DNA from: Formicarius rufipectus
Lineage: Eukaryota > Chordata > Aves > Passeriformes > Formicariidae
Reading direction: 5' to 3'
DNA length: 64,000 bases
Assembly: GCA_013399695.1 (NCBI GenBank)
Contig: VXAU01003506.1
Coordinates: forward strand, 1 to 64,000
In this document: one piece after another, positions 62,301 through 64,000 of the stretch
How positions within the stretch are numbered: the stretch's first letter is position 1
How the letters are laid out: each line of letters starts with the position of its first letter
Program-made: the position numbers and the translations under genes
Notes under the pieces: generated by a model
What the model saw: the letters and a program-made list of their open reading frames with translations, nothing else
What the model was told of the DNA's origin: nothing
Database searches by the model: none

Positions 62301-64000
62301 CAGCCTTAAGCTGGAAGAAACAGGAAATTATGACCTTCACATATCGCCCTGACACAGTGCATTGAGCCTCGCATGGTGAATGAGCACTCCTTGTGTCCCC
62401 CAAACACATCCCAGAAAGTCCTCTACATGTTTTTCCAGACAGGGAGATGAGAAAAAAAGAGAGAGTGTTTGACAGAGTGTGCATGGATTTGTGACTCCTA
62501 TGTTGTGATGCTTGAGGGCCTCCTGAAGGAGGTGATTGGGATCATCACTTGATCTTGCCTTGTGCCGCCAAAGCACGGGTTTGAGACAGATGGTAATTTG
62601 GTAATGCCCACTTTCTGTGGAGGTGTTTTCACCTTTTCTGCACACTGCCATTGCAGAGCACCCTGGAATGCCTCTTTGTCAGGGGATACTTAAGAGTTCT
62701 CTTTGCTCTGAACCACCTTGTAAGTACGTTCCGCTCTCTGCAGAGTCTGGTCCTCTGCAGTGACAAGGTTCCTCCATGGCACTAAATGCTCACCTCTTGG
62801 TATATGCCTAAATAGAGGATACCTGCTTGCTTAAAACTGTGACCCTCATACAGTAGGACAAGGGTACAGTGGAGGTTGCTACTGGGTCTTTGCCATTTTC
62901 TGGGTATGCAGGTAGATTATTTTAGTCAATCAAGAATCTAGCCATAACTTTTGATCTTTCCTATCTGGAATTTTAAAACATGACCCAAACTCTGGAGAAG
63001 CTCTGCTGTCTCTCACAACCCTACTTTTGTCCCTGCTGGCAAAGTTAAAAATGCATCTGCACACTGGCTGTTGGCATCTGCCTCTACACCACTCTTGTTT
63101 ACAAAGGCAACAATGATCGATCCTTTAAGCAGGGGTTCACTAATCATGTTCATTTATTCAGGCACTGCCCTGCTGCATGTTATGAAGGAGCAGAGCTCCC
63201 TTTCCAAATGTATGTTTCAAAGTTCTTTAACAACTTAAGAACAGAAGTCTGCAGGGCAGGGAGATACACAGAGGAAAAGGGGGGACAGTGACTTTTGTTG
63301 CTCATCTGTGATATCTTGTGAGGCCAGGGCAAGATGGATGAACACCATGCATTATTTTGCTGCATTGAATATGCAGAGAGATGGCATGTTGGACATTTGC
63401 TACCAGTCCAATGTGATATTGATACTCTGCATTGACACACAAGTGACTAAATGTCCTCAACAACAAGCAGGGTTATGGTTTTCTGGTGTGACAGTACTTG
63501 TTGAGGAGGTAAAAAGTCCAAACCAATGTGCAACATTTCTTCTCCACTAGAATATCCCATGAGGTCAGCATTCCCCATAGGAAGAAGGACAAGCTTTGGG
63601 TATACTCCAAATTCCTTTTTCTAACAAAATACTAATACAACTTGTCTATCATTTGTGCTCCATAGGGTTCCTCTCGTTTTGAAGCAGTGACTCTACCACG
63701 TACCCTACATCAAGCATCAGTGCTTCAAGAGGTGGTTGTAGTGTTTCTCTATCTACAATAGTTGCTTTTCCTGATTGTAAACTAGAGGTGCCCTGCATAA
63801 AAAGGAGCCTCAGTCCTGAAGCATTAGTTGTTCATCTCTGCCTTGCTCAAAACCATTTAGGCTGTTTTTTGGTATCACCTGACCTTGGGTGTTGACTAGC
63901 GTTAAGTCTTTGAGACTGTCGCCTCCTGCATGATAAGATAATCATAACAGAGCCAGAGCTGACAAGTGGTGTTTTGATGTAAGCAATGAGCAGACAGATC
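50396..64000. other. Gene-poor intergenic sequence to the window end
   Basis: I find no coding region, tRNA, rRNA or recognisable transposon. Small simple repeats occur at 55723-55736 (TA), 58515-58535 (TTTG) and 60610-60640 (TTTG/TTGG). Frames up to 138 codons (54362-54778, minus) are AT-rich and look random. The stretch fits the long gene-poor interval known beyond the 3' end of CENPC in amniotes. Confidence 0.5.

Noticed and set aside
1..64000. CRISPR arrays, operons, bacterial-type defence systems, tRNA or rRNA genes
   Set aside because: The window is spliced vertebrate DNA. I saw no regularly spaced direct repeats with unique spacers and no RNA-gene signature.

Overview
The window is vertebrate nuclear DNA, almost certainly from a bird. 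It contains one spliced gene, CENPC, which encodes the inner-kinetochore protein CENP-C. Fragments of CR1 LINEs with the typical ATTCTGTGATTCTGT-like 3' end, an endogenous retrovirus-derived repeat family common in birds, compact introns and a CpG-island promoter all point to an avian genome. I cannot name the species.

Positions 1 to about 530 are a CpG-rich island holding the promoter, exon 1 and the start of intron 1 of CENPC. Two matches to the E2F consensus and one NRF1-like site lie within 100 bp upstream of the start codon. From 110 to 18371 on the + strand I could join 19 coding exons with canonical GT-AG boundaries and compatible phases throughout. They give a 2802-nt coding sequence (933 residues plus stop), close to the human protein (about 943 residues). 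Recognisable parts are the N-terminal Mis12-complex-binding helix, two CCAN-binding motifs (ALLE-like and EFLIDE), a long basic low-complexity middle, the nucleosome-binding CENP-C motif (about residues 734-756) and the C-terminal cupin dimerisation domain (about 795-933). The tandem-tryptophan central nucleosome-binding motif of mammalian CENP-C was not found.

From 18372 to 64000 I see no protein-coding gene. This fits the known vertebrate order, in which the 3' side of CENPC faces a long gene-poor interval toward EPHA5. Recognisable content is seven CR1 fragments (six insertions, one of them with an internal deletion, plus a head-to-head pair counted separately), two opposed copies of one ERV-derived repeat, simple-sequence tracts, candidate poly(A) signals, a single unknown base at 36814 and a 59-base assembly gap at 50337-50395. 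Open frames here are short, lack family similarity and often overlap on both strands.

Nothing in the window looks like a new multi-gene system. The points most worth following up concern the CENP-C protein architecture, its cell-cycle-type promoter and the tetranucleotide repeat beside the exon 1 donor.
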